Below, one piece after another: positions 1 to 7,688 of a stretch of DNA of 64,000 nt. This DNA comes from Kitasatospora sp. A2-31. GTDB lineage: Bacteria > Actinomycetota > Actinomycetes > Streptomycetales > Streptomycetaceae. The translations under genes were made by a program, and so were the position numbers. The notes beneath the pieces were generated by a model. The model saw nothing but the letters and a program-made list of their open reading frames with translations, searched no databases and was not told where the DNA came from. The stretch lies in contig NZ_JAKNTA010000008.1 in the NCBI RefSeq assembly GCF_022288725.1, positions 310,001-374,000 on the forward strand. The letters run 5' to 3'. Each line of letters opens with the position of its first letter. Position 1 is the first letter of the stretch.

Positions 1-1
1 C

Positions 2-316
2 ATCCTCGGGCAGGCGGGGCTGCTCAAGGGGCTCACCGCGACCACCCACTGGATGGCGATGGACGACCTGGAGACGTTCGGCGCCACCTACACCGCGGAA
101 CGCGTCGTCCGGCACGACAAGATCCTCACCTCGGCCGGAGTCTCCGCCGGTATCGACCTGGCCCTGCAGCTCTGTGCGTTGCTCAGCGACGAGTTCACCG
201 CCAGAGCCATCCAACTCTTCACCGAGTACGACCCCCAGCCGCCGTTCGACAGCGGCTCCCTGGCCACCGCGACGCCCGAGGTCGTGGCCCGTGCTCGGGA
301 GCTCGCCGCCGGCTGA
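2..316 (+). CDS. DJ-1/PfpI (GlxA-like) family protein, C-terminal part
   Basis: The window opens inside this gene; 104 codons remain, read in frame from base 2 to the TGA at 314-316. The piece carries the LTATTHW segment typical of the DJ-1/PfpI (type 1 glutamine amidotransferase-like) fold, where the His belongs to the nucleophile-elbow triad; the catalytic Cys would lie upstream of the window. The following TSAGVSAGIDLAL helix is also typical of this family. No AraC-type helix-turn-helix follows, so this is a stand-alone DJ-1/PfpI protein rather than a GlxA regulator, unless a domain lies N-terminal. Substrate unknown. Confidence 0.8.
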   Translation: MLGQAGLLKGLTATTHWMAMDDLETFGATYTAERVVRHDKILTSAGVSAGIDLALQLCALLSDEFTARAIQLFTEYDPQPPFDSGSLATATPEVVARARELAAG

Positions 317-322
317 ACCCAC

Positions 323-581
323 TCAGCCGGTCAGGCCGCGCCGGTACCGGACGCCCGGCCGGTCGTCGATCGTGACCTCCCCGACGGCGGTGAAGCCGGT
401 GCGGCGGAGCACGGCCATGGAGGCCGGGTTGTCGACGGTCGTCACGGCGGTGAGCGCGGAGAGCCCGTACCCGGCTGCGGCCAGCCGGCAGACCTCCTGC
501 ACGGCGGCCGTGGCCACGCCCCGGCCGGCGGCCCGTTCACCGATCCGGTAGCCGAGTTCGGCCGAGCCGTCCTCGACGTCC
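323..581 (-). pseudogene. GNAT N-acetyltransferase, C-terminal remnant
   Basis: Reading leftwards, the frame encodes a GNAT-like C-terminal half: ELGYRIGERAAGRGVATAAV (acetyl-CoA-binding motif A with the R/Q-x-x-G-x-G/A type loop) followed by NPASMAVLRRTGF (motif B). It ends at the TGA complement at 323-325. The N-terminal half is missing: from about base 582 the sequence becomes part of a RelE-like gene on the other strand. An ATG at 517 is internal to the conserved motif, so it is not a true start. I therefore call this a beheaded remnant, not a functional gene. Confidence 0.7.
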
Positions 582-677
582 GGCGACTACCGGATCGTCT
601 ACACGATCGAGGACGGCCGGCTCATCGTGTGGGTCCTCGCTGCCGGGTATCGCCGCGAGGTCTACCGGCGCTTCTGA
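582..677 (+). pseudogene. RelE/ParE-family toxin, C-terminal remnant
   Basis: Bases 582-677 encode GDYRIVYTIEDGRLIVWVLA followed by a short basic tail ending in a TGA. This is the characteristic C-terminal beta-strand block of RelE/ParE mRNA interferases (GDYRxxY.I followed by a VxxGHRxxVY-type end; here AAGYRREVY). About 55 residues that should precede it are absent: the sequence to the left is the GNAT remnant on the opposite strand. There is no start codon or RBS and no antitoxin gene, so it should be inactive. Confidence 0.65.
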
Positions 678-740
678 CCTGAGCCGGCCGGGCCGGGCCC
701 GGGTCGGCCGGGTGGCGGCCGACCCGGGCGGGCGGTGCCG

Positions 741-1139
741 CTACTCGGCCGACTCCGCCTTGATGTACGCCTCGTACTGGGCGGCGGTGAGCAGGCCGTC
801 CAGCTCGGCCGGCTTGGTGAACGTGATCTCGATCATCCAGCCTTCGTCGTACGGGTCACTGTTGACCAGCTCGGCCTCGTCGTTCAGGGACTCGTTCACG
901 GCGGCGACGGTGCCCGTGAGCGGCATGTAGGTCTCGCTCACCGACTTGACCGACTCGATGCTGCCGAACGGCTCGGTGATCTCGAAGGCGTCGCCCTTCT
1001 TGGGGAGTTCCACGAAGACGACGTCGCCGAGCTGGCGCTGTGCGTAGTCGGTGATGCCCACGCGGGCCGTGTCCTTGCCCAGGGACGCCACCCACTCGTG
1101 GTCCTTGGTGTACTTGCGGTCGTTCGGGATGTGCGCCAT
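741..1139 (-). CDS. gcvH: Glycine cleavage system H protein
   Basis: A 132-residue lipoyl carrier protein of the glycine cleavage complex. It shuttles the aminomethyl group between GcvP, GcvT and the lipoamide dehydrogenase, and acts in the cytoplasm. The lipoyl attachment segment GSIESVKSVSETYMP is intact with Lys65, and the family start KYTKDHEWV lies at residues 9-17. Length is normal for the family. ATG at 1139 is preceded by GGAGAGG. gcvT, gcvP and glyA are not adjacent in this window (gcvT could only lie outside), so gcvH appears to be transcribed alone here. Two adjacent hairpins sit in its leader (1173-1221). Its nearest neighbour upstream is a divergent ATP-grasp gene. Confidence 0.96.
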   Translation of the reverse strand: MAHIPNDRKYTKDHEWVASLGKDTARVGITDYAQRQLGDVVFVELPKKGDAFEITEPFGSIESVKSVSETYMPLTGTVAAVNESLNDEAELVNSDPYDEGWMIEITFTKPAELDGLLTAAQYEAYIKAESAE

Positions 1140-1172
1140 GGGGGCCTCTCCGGGTATCGCCGGGCGGATCGG

Positions 1173-1221
1173 CTGACGGTCTGTCAGCTACGGGAAAAGA
1201 GCCTGCCGCAGATTCCCGTAG
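1173..1221 (-). promoter_or_regulatory. Two tandem hairpins in the gcvH leader
   Basis: On the gcvH strand the leader contains a 9-bp perfect inverted repeat (CTACGGGAA at 1188-1196 with its complement at 1213-1221) and directly next to it a 5-bp one (CTGAC/GTCAG, 1173-1187). The first could be an RNA structure or terminator-like element between the divergent genes; the second, CTGACGGTCTGTCAG, is a nearly palindromic operator-like sequence. The consensus of the glycine riboswitch is not visible. Function is inferred only from structure and position. Confidence 0.35.
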
Positions 1222-1316
1222 CCGGGCAGGATGTTCACCCGGACGTGTGAGCCCCCTGCTCGCCACGGCCGTACCCACACCGAGGATCCCCCGGGATCCG
1301 GACCCAGGAGAGCCGC

Positions 1317-2201
1317 GTGAGCACTGCCAGGATCGCCGTCGTGACCAGCCTCGCCCACGCGGAGTACGACCCCGATCTCGCGCTGGTCGTCGAGGCTCTG
1401 CGCGCCGAGGGACTGGCGGCCGAGCCGGTGGCCTGGGACGCCGACCGCCCGGGGTGGGAGGCGTTCGACCTGGCGGTCATCCGCTCGACCTGGGACTACT
1501 CGGAGCGGCTCGGCGAGTTCCTGGCCTGGGCCGACGCGACGGCCCGCGCCACCCGGCTCTTCAACCCCGCGCCGGTGGTGCGCTGGAACAGCGACAAGCG
1601 CTACCTGCTGGAGCTGGCCGAGCGGGGCGTCCCCGTGGTGCCGACGCGGATCCTCGAGCCGGGGGCGCCGGCCGCCGAGGCCGACTTCGACCGGCCCGCG
1701 GGCGTGGTGGTCAAGCCCGCGGTCTCGGCGGGGGCCCGCGACACCGCGTGGTACGAGCCCGGCCGGTCCTCGGACGCCCTGCGCCACGCCCGGATGCTGC
1801 TGGACGAGGGCCGCACGGCGATGGTGCAGCCGTACCTCCCGCTGGTGGCGGAGGGTGAGCGCGCCCTGGTCTTCGTCGCCGGCGCGTTCAGCCACGCGAT
1901 CCGCAAGGGGCCGGTGCTGACCGAGCCGGGCGTCATCGACAACGACCGGGTCGCCCACCCGGGCCTCACGGCGTACGAGCCGACCGAGGCGGAGCTGCGC
2001 ACCGCCCGGACCGCCCTGGCGGCGGCCCCCGCCGCGGACGGCCTGCTCTTCGCCCGGGTCGACCTGGCCCTGGACGAGGCCCGGGAGCCGGTGGTGATGG
2101 AACTGGAGCTGATCGAGCCGAACCTCTTCCTCGGCCACACCCCGCAGGGTCTCCAGCGGCTCGCCGCCGCCGTCGCCGCCCGCGCGGCCACCGCCCGCTG
2201 A
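1317..2201 (+). CDS. ATP-grasp domain-containing protein
   Basis: 294 residues, GTG start with AGGAG eight bases upstream. The sequence shows an N-terminal pre-ATP-grasp region (RIAVVTSL, then DLAVIRSTWDYS), a central ATP-grasp lid (VVVKPAVSAGARDT, about residues 128-141, with the Lys that contacts ATP) and a C-terminal metal-binding segment (FARVDLALDE... VMELELIEPNLFL) with the acidic residues that hold Mg2+. Proteins of this type (including the cycloserine enzyme DcsG and RimK-like ligases) join a carboxylate to an amine through an acylphosphate. No biosynthetic neighbours indicate a substrate, so its ligation partners are unknown. Confidence 0.8.
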   Translation: MSTARIAVVTSLAHAEYDPDLALVVEALRAEGLAAEPVAWDADRPGWEAFDLAVIRSTWDYSERLGEFLAWADATARATRLFNPAPVVRWNSDKRYLLELAERGVPVVPTRILEPGAPAAEADFDRPAGVVVKPAVSAGARDTAWYEPGRSSDALRHARMLLDEGRTAMVQPYLPLVAEGERALVFVAGAFSHAIRKGPVLTEPGVIDNDRVAHPGLTAYEPTEAELRTARTALAAAPAADGLLFARVDLALDEAREPVVMELELIEPNLFLGHTPQGLQRLAAAVAARAATAR

Positions 2202-2250
2202 CCGCCGTCCGGCGGGAAGAATCGGACCACTCGACCTCTGGAGGAGACAC

Positions 2251-2619
2251 GTGATCGGCAAGCTGCAGTGCATCGTGCTCGACTGTCCGGACCCGGCCGC
2301 ACTGGCCCGGTTCTACGCGGGGCTGCTGGGCGGTGAGGTGGACCGGCCGGACCGGCGCTGGTCGCTCGACGCGGACTGGTCGACCCTGCACACGGAGGAC
2401 GGGGCGGTGATCTGCTTCCAGCGGGTGGCCGACCACCGGCCGCCGCGGTGGCCCGACCCGGCCCACCCGCAGCAGGTGCACCTGGACATCGAGGTGGCCG
2501 ACCTCGACGCGGCCGAGCGCGAGGTGCTCGCGCTCGGCGCCACCCGGTTGAGCGACGCCGGAGGCTGGCGGGTCTACGCGGACACCGCCGGCCACCCGTT
2601 CTGCCTCATCCGCGGCTGA
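2251..2619 (+). CDS. VOC family (glyoxalase-like) protein
   Basis: 122 residues, GTG start preceded by GGAGGAG. Short vicinal-oxygen-chelate protein: begins with LQCIVLDCPDPAALARFYAG, the classical VOC opening strand and helix, and repeats the beta-alpha-beta-beta unit with QQVHLDIEVADLDAAE. It ends RVYADTAGHPFCLI, the usual VOC C-terminal strand. Members bind metals or small aromatic compounds and may be resistance proteins or dioxygenase-like enzymes; this subgroup is usually annotated as glyoxalase-like and has no proven reaction. Lies 49 bp after the ATP-grasp gene on the same strand, and may share its transcript. Confidence 0.85.
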   Translation: MIGKLQCIVLDCPDPAALARFYAGLLGGEVDRPDRRWSLDADWSTLHTEDGAVICFQRVADHRPPRWPDPAHPQQVHLDIEVADLDAAEREVLALGATRLSDAGGWRVYADTAGHPFCLIRG

Positions 2620-2664
2620 GCGGGCCGGCGCGCGGGCCGAGCCGGCCCCGCGCGTGGAAAGGGC

Positions 2665-2707
2665 CGAGCCCCGGCTCTCCGGTTGGGGGCCGGGGAGCCG
2701 GGGCTCG
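2665..2707. terminator. Hairpin between VOC gene and surface-protein gene
   Basis: CGAGCCCCGGCTC at 2665-2677 pairs perfectly with 2695-2707, extended inward by a CCGG/CCGG pairing. It lies between two convergent genes and can serve both strands. No T-run follows, as is common in high-GC actinobacteria. Confidence 0.7.
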
Positions 2708-2721
2708 ACGTTGGAGGGGCG

Positions 2722-4830
2722 TCAGGCGGAGCGGCGGCGGCGCGACGCGAACAGCGCGCCGATGCCGGCCAGGAGGAGAGCGCCGGCGCCCGTCGCGGCC
2801 TTCTCCATGCCGTCGGAGCCGGTGTGGGCCAGCTCGCCGCCCGCCACCGAGGTGGTGCCGGTGGTGGTACCGCCGGTGGTGGTGGTCGAGAAGCCGGCGT
2901 TCCGGACGGTGGTGCCCGTGGTGGTGCCGGTGGCGGCCGGCGCGGCGGTGAGCTCGATCTCGACGTTCTGCGGGCCCCGGACGGCGGGCGCGAAGCCGGG
3001 GGTCTGCTGGACGGCCCAGGGGTGGACGTAGGACTTGCCGAGCGGGGCGTCGGCGGTGAAGGCGAGGCGGACGTGCCGGGTGTCCTTGCTCTCCGGGGCG
3101 ATGGTCTTGTCGGCGGTGAGGTGGTAGGTCACCCGGTCGGAGCCGCTGGCGACGCCGGTGATGCTCTCCCAGCTGCCGTCGGCCTTGCGCACCTGGAGGG
3201 TGCTGCGGCTGTCGGCCTCCACGACCTTGTCGACGTCGGTGTAGCGCGAGCCGCTGTCGTTCGTGAAGGTGACGTCGAACTCGGCCGGGGCGCCGCCGGC
3301 GACGGCGGTGGTCGGCGCGTCCTTGACCTGCACGGTGAGGGCCTTGGCGACGATCTCCTTGGTGCTCTCGGCGAGGACGGTCTTCGAGGTCGGGTCGAGC
3401 ACGGCCGAGCTGAGCTTGATCGGCGAGTCCGAGCCGCCCCAGTCGTTGTTCAGCGGGGTGGCGATGCGCAGGTGGATGGTCCTGGTGGCGCCGGCGCCGA
3501 CGGCCAGGTCGGTGATCTCGCCGGTGAAGTGGAAGCCGTTGCCCTGGCTGAACGCCAGCGTGACGGGCTTCCAGGTGCCGTCCCCGGCGCGGTACTCGAT
3601 GGCGATGCGGTCCTTCGAGCGGGCGAAGCCGTTGCTCGCGTCGAGCTTCAGGGTGAACGGAGCCTCGGCGGTGCCGGGGTTGGTGACGGTCTCGGTGAAC
3701 TCGACCGCCTGACCGCCGTGGCCGATCGAGGCGGGCGCGTTGACGGTCAGCTCCGGCTTGGCGGCGACCGGCGCGGCGGTGAGGTCGATCTCGGCGAACT
3801 GCGGGCCGCGGGCGGCGTCCATGTAGCCCGGGATGTGCTGCACGGCCCACGGGTTGAGGTAGGCCTTGCCGAGCGGGGCGTCGGCGGTGAAGGCGAAGCG
3901 GACGTGCCGGGTGTCGCTGCCGCCGGGGGCGAGGGTCTTGTCCTCGGTGAGGTGGTAGGTGACCTGCTTGGAACCGGGCTGGCTGCTGGCCTCGCCGGTG
4001 ATGTTCTCCCAGCTGCCGTCGGCCTTGCGGACCTGGAGCGTGCTGCGCCCGTCGGCCACCACGACCTTGTCGACGTCGGTGTAGCGCGAGGCGCTGGCGT
4101 TGGTGAAGGTGACGTCGAACTCGGCCGGCGCGCCGCCGGCGACCATGCTGGTCGGCGCGTCCTTCACCTGCACGGTGAGGGCCCTGGCCGTGAACTCCTT
4201 GGTGCTCTCGGCGAGGACGGTCCTGGCGGCCGGGTCGAGCACGGCGGAGCTGAGGGTCACGGGCGAGTCCCCGTTGCCCCAGTCGTTGTGGAGCGGTGCG
4301 GCGATGCGCAGCTGGACGGTCTTGGTGGCGCCGGCGGCGACGGTCACACCGGAGATCTCGCCGGTGAAGTGGGGCGAGGCGAAGGTCAGGGCGACAGGCT
4401 TCCAGGTGCCGTCCGCGGCGCGGTAGTCGATGCCGATGCGGCCCGTCCCAAGGGCGCCGGGGGCACTCGCGTCGAGCTTCAGGGTGAAGGACGCCTCGGC
4501 GGTGCCGGGGTTGGTGACGGTCTCGGTGAACTCGACCGCCTGACCGCCGTGGCCGATCGACGCCGGCGGGTTGACGGTCAGCTCCGGCTTGGCGGCCCCG
4601 TTCGCGGCCTTGGCGGTCTTGGCCGCCGGGGCGTCCGGGGCCTTGGCGGCCGGGGCCTCGGTGGCCGTCGCGGAAGGCGCCGTGGTGGCCGGGGCGGTGA
4701 CGGCCGGCGGGACGTCGGCGGCGAACGCGGCGGGGGCCGAGACGACCGCTCCGGTGGCCAGCAGCGCGCCGAGGGTGGCGGCGGTCAGGACGGTGGAGCG
4801 GGAACGACGGGCGCGCGTGGTGATGGACAT
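2722..4830 (-). CDS. Surface protein with two large repeats and an LAxTG sorting signal
   Basis: 702 residues. It starts with a Sec signal peptide (basic n-region RARRSRS, hydrophobic core, AFA cleavage site near residue 38), followed by an Ala/Pro/Thr-rich linker. Then come two tandem copies of a 277-residue unit, each beginning KPELTVN.PASIGHGGQAVEF and containing two beta-sandwich-like halves. A Gly/Thr-rich spacer leads to LAHTG, a hydrophobic segment and the tail RRRRSA: the cell-wall sorting signal read by class E sortases (LAxTG), as in long chaplins. The protein is therefore likely exported and covalently attached to peptidoglycan. The function of the repeat unit is unknown; it looks adhesin- or stalk-like. 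No sortase gene lies nearby. ATG at 4830 is preceded by a G-rich RBS. Confidence 0.85.
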   Translation of the reverse strand: MSITTRARRSRSTVLTAATLGALLATGAVVSAPAAFAADVPPAVTAPATTAPSATATEAPAAKAPDAPAAKTAKAANGAAKPELTVNPPASIGHGGQAVEFTETVTNPGTAEASFTLKLDASAPGALGTGRIGIDYRAADGTWKPVALTFASPHFTGEISGVTVAAGATKTVQLRIAAPLHNDWGNGDSPVTLSSAVLDPAARTVLAESTKEFTARALTVQVKDAPTSMVAGGAPAEFDVTFTNASASRYTDVDKVVVADGRSTLQVRKADGSWENITGEASSQPGSKQVTYHLTEDKTLAPGGSDTRHVRFAFTADAPLGKAYLNPWAVQHIPGYMDAARGPQFAEIDLTAAPVAAKPELTVNAPASIGHGGQAVEFTETVTNPGTAEAPFTLKLDASNGFARSKDRIAIEYRAGDGTWKPVTLAFSQGNGFHFTGEITDLAVGAGATRTIHLRIATPLNNDWGGSDSPIKLSSAVLDPTSKTVLAESTKEIVAKALTVQVKDAPTTAVAGGAPAEFDVTFTNDSGSRYTDVDKVVEADSRSTLQVRKADGSWESITGVASGSDRVTYHLTADKTIAPESKDTRHVRLAFTADAPLGKSYVHPWAVQQTPGFAPAVRGPQNVEIELTAAPAATGTTTGTTVRNAGFSTTTTGGTTTGTTSVAGGELAHTGSDGMEKAATGAGALLLAGIGALFASRRRRSA
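2930..4591 (-). repeat. Two-copy 831-bp tandem repeat inside the surface-protein gene
   Basis: Matching anchor segments occur 831 bp apart: the KPELTV codons at about 4571-4591 recur at 3740-3760, and the GGCGCGGCGGTGAG segment at 3770 recurs at 2939. The unit encodes 277 residues. Long stretches are identical at DNA level (for example the segment ending GGTGACGGTCTCGGTGAACT), which means a recent duplication or ongoing gene conversion, and gives a substrate for copy-number change by recombination. Confidence 0.85.
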
Positions 4831-5065
4831 TCTGAATACCCCCCAGGGTGTTTCAAGCTGCGGACTCGGGTCGGCAGCCGTGGTACGGATGCGGTGGCCG
4901 GACTCGCGGAGTAAGCGCTGTCTCGGCGCCGCTTGCGGTCCCCTCGGCGGGGGCTTCCCCGCCGCTCACTTACACAGACGTGTGGGGGCCACGGGGGTTG
5001 CAGGTGGGTTCCGAACTTTTTCGGGAATCTTTTGCGGCGGCTCTGACCTGGGGTTTTGTGCCTCA

Positions 5066-6058
5066 GAAGGTGTTGGGTAATTGATCAACTGCATGGCGTG
5101 ATGCGCTGGCGATGATCTTCGTGGGTGACGGGTCCGCGAAGATCACCACCATGTGTGCCTGTTCCTGCAAGCCGTCCTATGACTCGTCGTTGACGGACGC
5201 TCAGTGGGCGGTGATCGAGCCGCTGCTGCCCGGGCGGGATCCGCGCCGGGGTGGCCGTCCGTTGAAGTTCCCTCGTCGACTCGTCGTGGACAGCGTCTTG
5301 TACGTGCTGGTCACGGGCTGTGCGTGGCGGCTGCTGCCCCACGATCTCGCGCCGTGGGATGCGGCCTACCGGTGGTTCCGCGCCTGGACGGCGGACGGGA
5401 CCTGGGACCGGGTCCACGATGCGCTGCGCGAGCGGCTCCGGGTGGCGGACGGCCGAGATCCGCAGCCGTCGGCGGCGGTGCTGGACTCACAATCCGTGCG
5501 CAGTCACCAGGGCGGCGAGGCCATCGGCTACGACGCGGGCAAGCGCGTTCGGGGCCGCAAGCGGCACCTTCTGGTGGACACCTGCGGCCTCGTGCTGCGG
5601 GCGGTCGTGCACTCGGCCTCGGTGCAGGAGCGCGCCGGGGCGAAGCTGGTCCTCGCCGGTGTCCGCGATGCGTTTCCGCAGGTCGGACTGGTGTGGGTGG
5701 ACGGGGGCTACGTCAACGCGATCGATGCGGGGCTCGTCGGCTGGGCGGCGGAGCGGGAGAACCTGGAGATCGTCGCGGTGCCCCGGAATGCGGATGTGAA
5801 AGGCTTCCAGGTGCTGCCCCGCAGGTGGGTGGTCGAGCGGACATTCTCCTGGCTGGGACGGTGCAGACGGTTGGCACGGGACTACGAGCGCAAGACCGCG
5901 CACGCCGAAGCGATGATCAAGGTCGCGATGATCCGCCTCATGGCCGCCCGCCTCGCCGACGAGACGATCGAACCCCACGGCCCCATCGAGATCGAAGCAG
6001 CCCGCCGCCTCGCCGACGACCTCACGAGCGAGTGATCACCCAGTTACCCAACACTTTC
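5066..6058 (+). mobile_element. IS5-family insertion sequence with near-perfect ends
   Basis: About 993 bp with a single transposase gene. The ends are inverted: GAAGGTGTTGGGTAATTG at 5066 and, on the complement of 6058, GAAAGTGTTGGGTAACTG (two differences in 18), both followed within a few bases by TGATCA. The triplet TCA (within the wider match CTCAG) is found on both sides, at 5063-5065 and 6059-6061, which fits a TNA target duplication as in the IS1031 subgroup of IS5. A 9-bp inverted repeat (5113-5121 with 5137-5145) lies just before the transposase start. All features are intact, so the element may still be mobile. The exact element borders are my best reading and could shift by a few bases. 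Confidence 0.85.
5151..6035 (+). CDS. IS5-family DDE transposase
   Basis: 294 residues from ATG 5151; an ATG at 5112 would add 13 residues but would run through the hairpin. The order is as in IS5 transposases: N-terminal DUF4096-like domain (LTDAQWAVIEPLLPG... RRLVVDSVLYVLVTGCAWRLLP), then the DDE catalytic core with LDSQSVRSH (first Asp), the RGRKRHLLVDTCGLVL strand, VWVDGGY (second Asp) and the WVVERTFSWLGRCRRLARDYE block carrying the catalytic Glu. All three acidic positions are present, and there is no frameshift, so the enzyme should be active in cut-and-paste transposition. The sequence is intact compared with typical 260-300-residue relatives. Confidence 0.92.
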   Translation: MCACSCKPSYDSSLTDAQWAVIEPLLPGRDPRRGGRPLKFPRRLVVDSVLYVLVTGCAWRLLPHDLAPWDAAYRWFRAWTADGTWDRVHDALRERLRVADGRDPQPSAAVLDSQSVRSHQGGEAIGYDAGKRVRGRKRHLLVDTCGLVLRAVVHSASVQERAGAKLVLAGVRDAFPQVGLVWVDGGYVNAIDAGLVGWAAERENLEIVAVPRNADVKGFQVLPRRWVVERTFSWLGRCRRLARDYERKTAHAEAMIKVAMIRLMAARLADETIEPHGPIEIEAARRLADDLTSE

Positions 6059-6781
6059 TCAGGGGTGGGGTCGGCCGAGCGAGAGGGCGTCACCGACGCT
6101 GAGTCGCCCGGGTGCGGCCACCTCGGCCAGGGCGTCGAGCCGGCCGTCGTGGGCGTGGACGACGGCCTTCAGGATCTCCGGCGCGTGCGGGAGTCCGGGC
6201 TGGGCGGCGGCGGTCATCGCGCAGCGCTCGCTGGCCCGGACGAAGGCGAGCCGGACCCCGGTGCCTCCGTGCCCCTCCCGGCCGAACCAGGTGTCCTCGA
6301 CGAACGGCGGGGTACCCGGCGGGGTGCGGAGCAGGATGTTGGGGCGGAACCGGCGCTCGTCCACCACGGCGGAGGGCGCGGCCTCGCGCACCCAGTCCAG
6401 GGTGGCCGTGGTGAGCACGCTGACCGGCAGCTGGTCGAAGTGGGAGACGGCGTCCTCGCGGGCGAGCGCGACGTCCGGGCGCAGGAGGTAGGCGCGCAGG
6501 AAGGCGGTCGGGTCGGCGACCGGCCGGCCGAGCGGGTCGAGGAGCTCGGGCCGGTCGAGCCGGTGGCCGAGCCGGGAGGAGAGGCGGAGCAGGCCGTCCA
6601 TCCGGCGGAAGCGCCGGGTGTTCTTCCCGGAGCCGAGCCTGCCGGCCCCGTCGCGCACGGCGTAGAGGCGGTCGCCGGCCAGGCCGCGGTCGTCGACCTC
6701 GACGGAGTCGAGCCGCTCACCGCCGGTGGACTTCACGGGGTAGCGCCAGAGCCGCTCGATCACTCCGATGATCTCTGCCAT
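6059..6781 (-). CDS. MOSC domain-containing protein
   Basis: 240 residues. Begins with an MOSC N-terminal beta-barrel segment (IGVIERLWRYPVKSTGGERL, residues 5-24) and continues into the MOSC core (LAGDRLYAVRD, then FRPNILLRTP and a Cys-containing segment ASERCAMTA, the usual place of the Moco-binding Cys). Such proteins handle the molybdenum cofactor sulfur or reduce N-hydroxylated compounds (YcbX/mARC type). The stop codon TGA occupies 6059-6061 and is exactly the target duplication of the IS element, so the gene is complete but has lost its native downstream region. C-terminus (SVGDALSL) matches the family's usual end. Confidence 0.85.
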   Translation of the reverse strand: MAEIIGVIERLWRYPVKSTGGERLDSVEVDDRGLAGDRLYAVRDGAGRLGSGKNTRRFRRMDGLLRLSSRLGHRLDRPELLDPLGRPVADPTAFLRAYLLRPDVALAREDAVSHFDQLPVSVLTTATLDWVREAAPSAVVDERRFRPNILLRTPPGTPPFVEDTWFGREGHGGTGVRLAFVRASERCAMTAAAQPGLPHAPEILKAVVHAHDGRLDALAEVAAPGRLSVGDALSLGRPHP

Positions 6782-6857
6782 GGGCTGACAGCGTAGCGGC
6801 GCCCGCCGGGCATGGTCTAGACCAAGTGTCCGGCAGGCGTTCGTTGCGGGTGGGCGG

Positions 6858-7601
6858 TCAGCCCAGCCGCGCCACCGCCCGGACCGGTGCGCCGTCGGCC
6901 GCCGCCAGCCGCAGCGGGAAGAGCGAGACCTCCACCGGCCGTCCGGCCCGTTGGGCGTCCAGGAGCTTCCGCAGGTCGGTGAGGTTCTCCGCGATCACCC
7001 CGCCGCCGGGCGCTCCGAGCAGCACCCGGTGCGCTGCCAGCGTGGGTTCCGCGGCGCCCGGCTGGTCGTGCTCGTCGGTCAGGTCCGCGAGCAGTGCGGC
7101 CACCGCCGGATCGCCGGGGCCGGGGTCGGGGGTGGGGTCGACGCTGAGCGCGTCCACCCCGACCGTCCGCACCCCGGCCGCGACGATCGCCTCGGCCGCC
7201 TCGGCGGTCAGGCTGGGGTGGGCGAGGTAGGCGTCGGTGCCCCAGTGCCGGGCCCAGCCGGTGGCCAGCAGCAGGACGGTGCCGGCTCCGGCTCGCTCCA
7301 GCGCGGGGGCGATCAGCTCCGGCGTCAGTTCGGCGCGCGGCTCCAGACCGCGCAGGTCGGCCACGACCGCCGGACCGGTGAACCGCTCCAGCGGCAGGCC
7401 GTCCAGGGTGGGCCAGGTGACGTCCACGTGGTACGGCGCGTCCACGTGGGTGCCGGACTGCGAGCCGAGGTGCAGGGCCAGCACGTTCACCCCGGCGGTG
7501 GCGGTGGTCAGGGCCGGTTCCAGGACGACGGCCGGGTCGCCGGGGTAGACCGGCATCGCGGTGGTCACCTGGTGGGTGAGGTCGACGAGGGTCGCTGCCA
7601 T
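6858..7601 (-). CDS. Cyclase family protein (kynurenine formamidase-like)
   Basis: 247 residues. The start ATG at 7601 has GGGAGG nine bases upstream; an ATG at 7610 is too close to it. It opens with DLTHQVTTAMPVYPGDP and carries the family metal-binding signature SQSGTHVDAPYHV (HxxxD type) at about residues 48-60. This is the Zn/Mn-dependent cyclase fold of arylformamidases, isatin hydrolases and polyketide cyclase-like proteins. No tryptophan-degradation genes lie beside it, so the substrate is not defined. It is divergent from ubiX with 87 bp between. Confidence 0.88.
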   Translation of the reverse strand: MAATLVDLTHQVTTAMPVYPGDPAVVLEPALTTATAGVNVLALHLGSQSGTHVDAPYHVDVTWPTLDGLPLERFTGPAVVADLRGLEPRAELTPELIAPALERAGAGTVLLLATGWARHWGTDAYLAHPSLTAEAAEAIVAAGVRTVGVDALSVDPTPDPGPGDPAVAALLADLTDEHDQPGAAEPTLAAHRVLLGAPGGGVIAENLTDLRKLLDAQRAGRPVEVSLFPLRLAAADGAPVRAVARLG

Positions 7602-7688
7602 GCCGCCCATCCTCCCAGGGGTGAAGCCGGATGGACCCGCCGCGGGGCCCACCGTGGGGAAGCGGGGCCCGCCGTATAGAAAGGGGGC

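Noticed and set aside
1188..2273. Long minus-strand open frame opposite the ATP-grasp gene
   Set aside because: Arg/Gly/Pro-rich, without motifs or an RBS; a shadow of the plus-strand gene, as expected in very GC-rich DNA.
4843..5062. A small gene before the IS element
   Set aside because: Overlapping frames of 78 and 169 residues have no RBS and cross the surface-protein promoter; no motif.
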